Below, piece by piece: positions 63,609 through 64,000 of a stretch of DNA of 64,000 bases. Every line of letters begins with the position of its first letter. The first letter of the stretch is position 1. A program made the position numbers and the translations under genes. This DNA is from an uncultured Bacteroidales bacterium. Lineage in GTDB: Bacteria; Bacteroidota; Bacteroidia; Bacteroidales; Paludibacteraceae. The notes below the pieces were generated by a model. The model was given only the letters and a program-made list of their open reading frames with translations. It was not told where the DNA came from and did not search any database. The stretch is taken from positions 44,638 to 108,637 of the forward strand of contig CAIWCC010000141.1 in the NCBI GenBank assembly GCA_903911085.1. The letters are read 5' to 3'.

Positions 63609-63691
63609 GTTTAAATGTTGCACTTTATTTGAGTTTATTTTATTGATTTATAAACACATAAAATATCTTAGCTTGACGGCTATGGAGTAAA

Positions 63692-63833
63692 CGCAAAGCC
63701 GCTAAGTTTAAAATACCTGATATTCACAACCAAGAGAAAGAACGCTAAGACAAAAACTTTCAGTTTTCCGATAGTTATCGGAATTGCGGCTTTGCAACTT
63801 AGCGTCTTAGCGCCTGTCTGCCGTCAGGCAGGT
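63692..63833. repeat. Intergenic palindromic repeat region right of the IS
   Basis: GCAAAGCCGC at 63694-63703 is inverted as GCGGCTTTGC at 63786-63795, and CGCTAAGAC is inverted as GTCTTAGCG. CCGATAGTTATCGG (63768-63781) and CCTGTCTGCCGTCAGGCAGG (63813-63832) are local hairpins. This looks like the dispersed intergenic repeats common in Bacteroidota, and the IS sits in its left edge. I see nothing else between it and 63937. Confidence 0.45.
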
Positions 63834-63937
63834 TCAAAAAAACATTTTTATAACGAACTATTGTAATTTTTACTCAATGAAGTCGTCTTGACTTTTTTGG
63901 GAGTTTAAACAATATTTAAAAGAAGGGAACGTTTTGT

Positions 63938-64000
63938 ATGCGACAAAACAACAATAACATTCCCTTCATGGTGTACCAAGTACTTGACAAAGATACAATA
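63938..64000 (+). CDS. Start of an open reading frame cut by the window edge
   Basis: The ATG at 63938 follows the SD-like AGAAGGGA (63921-63928) and starts MRQNNNNIPFMVYQVLDKDT. An imperfect inverted repeat (GAAGGGAACGTT... ACATTCCCTTC) overlaps its first codons. Only 21 codons are visible. A second mobile-element gene is possible but cannot be judged from this fragment. Confidence 0.35.
   Translation, partial: MRQNNNNIPFMVYQVLDKDTI

Larger units (their letters stand above)
62081..63685 (+). mobile_element. IS4-family insertion sequence, complete, with 10-bp target duplication
   Basis: The 1605-bp element has perfect 19-bp terminal inverted repeats (CATAGCCGTCAAGCTAAGA at the left end and its inverse at the right end). 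It is flanked on both sides by the direct repeat GAGTAAACGC (62071-62080 and 63686-63695). It carries one transposase gene and an internal terminator hairpin. The intact ends and perfect duplication indicate a recent insertion into an intergenic repeat region. Confidence 0.9.

Overview
This AT-rich window comes from a member of the Bacteroidota, probably an environmental Bacteroidales-type bacterium. The evidence is promoters of the TTG-N19/20-TAnnTTTG type, very few Shine-Dalgarno sequences, many secreted proteins ending in a type IX secretion (T9SS) C-terminal sorting domain (CTD), and dispersed palindromic intergenic repeats. The genus is not determined. No rRNA, tRNA or CRISPR array was seen.

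Layout. 1-8.2 kb: the end of a large T9SS adhesin-like protein, two tandem beta-helix proteins with CTDs, and a small carbohydrate-binding-like protein. 8.3-19.3 kb: a tight operon of four polysaccharide lyase family 8 (PL8) type proteins around a GH29 fucosidase. 19.3-24.2 kb: a convergent NahK-like sugar kinase, a Ser-type sulfatase and a sialate O-acetylesterase-like esterase. 24.6-40.3 kb: a second long collinear run with two large chondroitinase-ABC-like PL8 proteins, a GH2, a GH105, a divergent GH29 and two DUF4955-type beta-helix proteins. 40.9-45.5 kb: a housekeeping or stress island made of a CDGSH protein, DoxX and MarR operon and an arsenic-resistance operon (ArsR, rhodanese, ArsC, DUF3147, ArsN2-like, ACR3). 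47.3 kb: a secreted tannase-like esterase. 49.7-59.3 kb: a third enzyme run, GH16 (with an inserted domain), GH2, GH29, GH95, GH29. 59.8-62 kb: a GH98-like protein with CTD. 62.1-63.7 kb: a complete IS4-family element with a perfect 10-bp target duplication. A truncated open reading frame begins at the right edge.

How the genes may work together (inference). Six PL8-type lyases would cut a uronic-acid polymer and leave unsaturated uronosyl ends. GH105 would remove these ends, the sulfatase and esterase would remove sulfate and acetyl groups, five fucosidase-type enzymes (GH29 x4, GH95) would strip fucose or L-galactose, GH2 enzymes would remove beta-galactose or uronate, and the NahK-like kinase could salvage freed N-acetylhexosamine. 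This suggests a fucosylated, sulfated, hexosamine- and uronate-containing glycan, such as a fucosylated chondroitin-like polymer. The substrate is not proven. No SusC/SusD pair lies in the window.

The most unusual pattern is that four paralogue pairs in the lyase and beta-helix clusters each consist of one T9SS-tagged and one untagged member. This implies a duplicated surface/periplasm division of labour. Regulatory architecture is also clear in places: ArsR half-sites flank the -7 box exactly, a palindrome sits on the -33 element of the MarR operon, and a LacI-type palindrome lies upstream of the GH16 operon.
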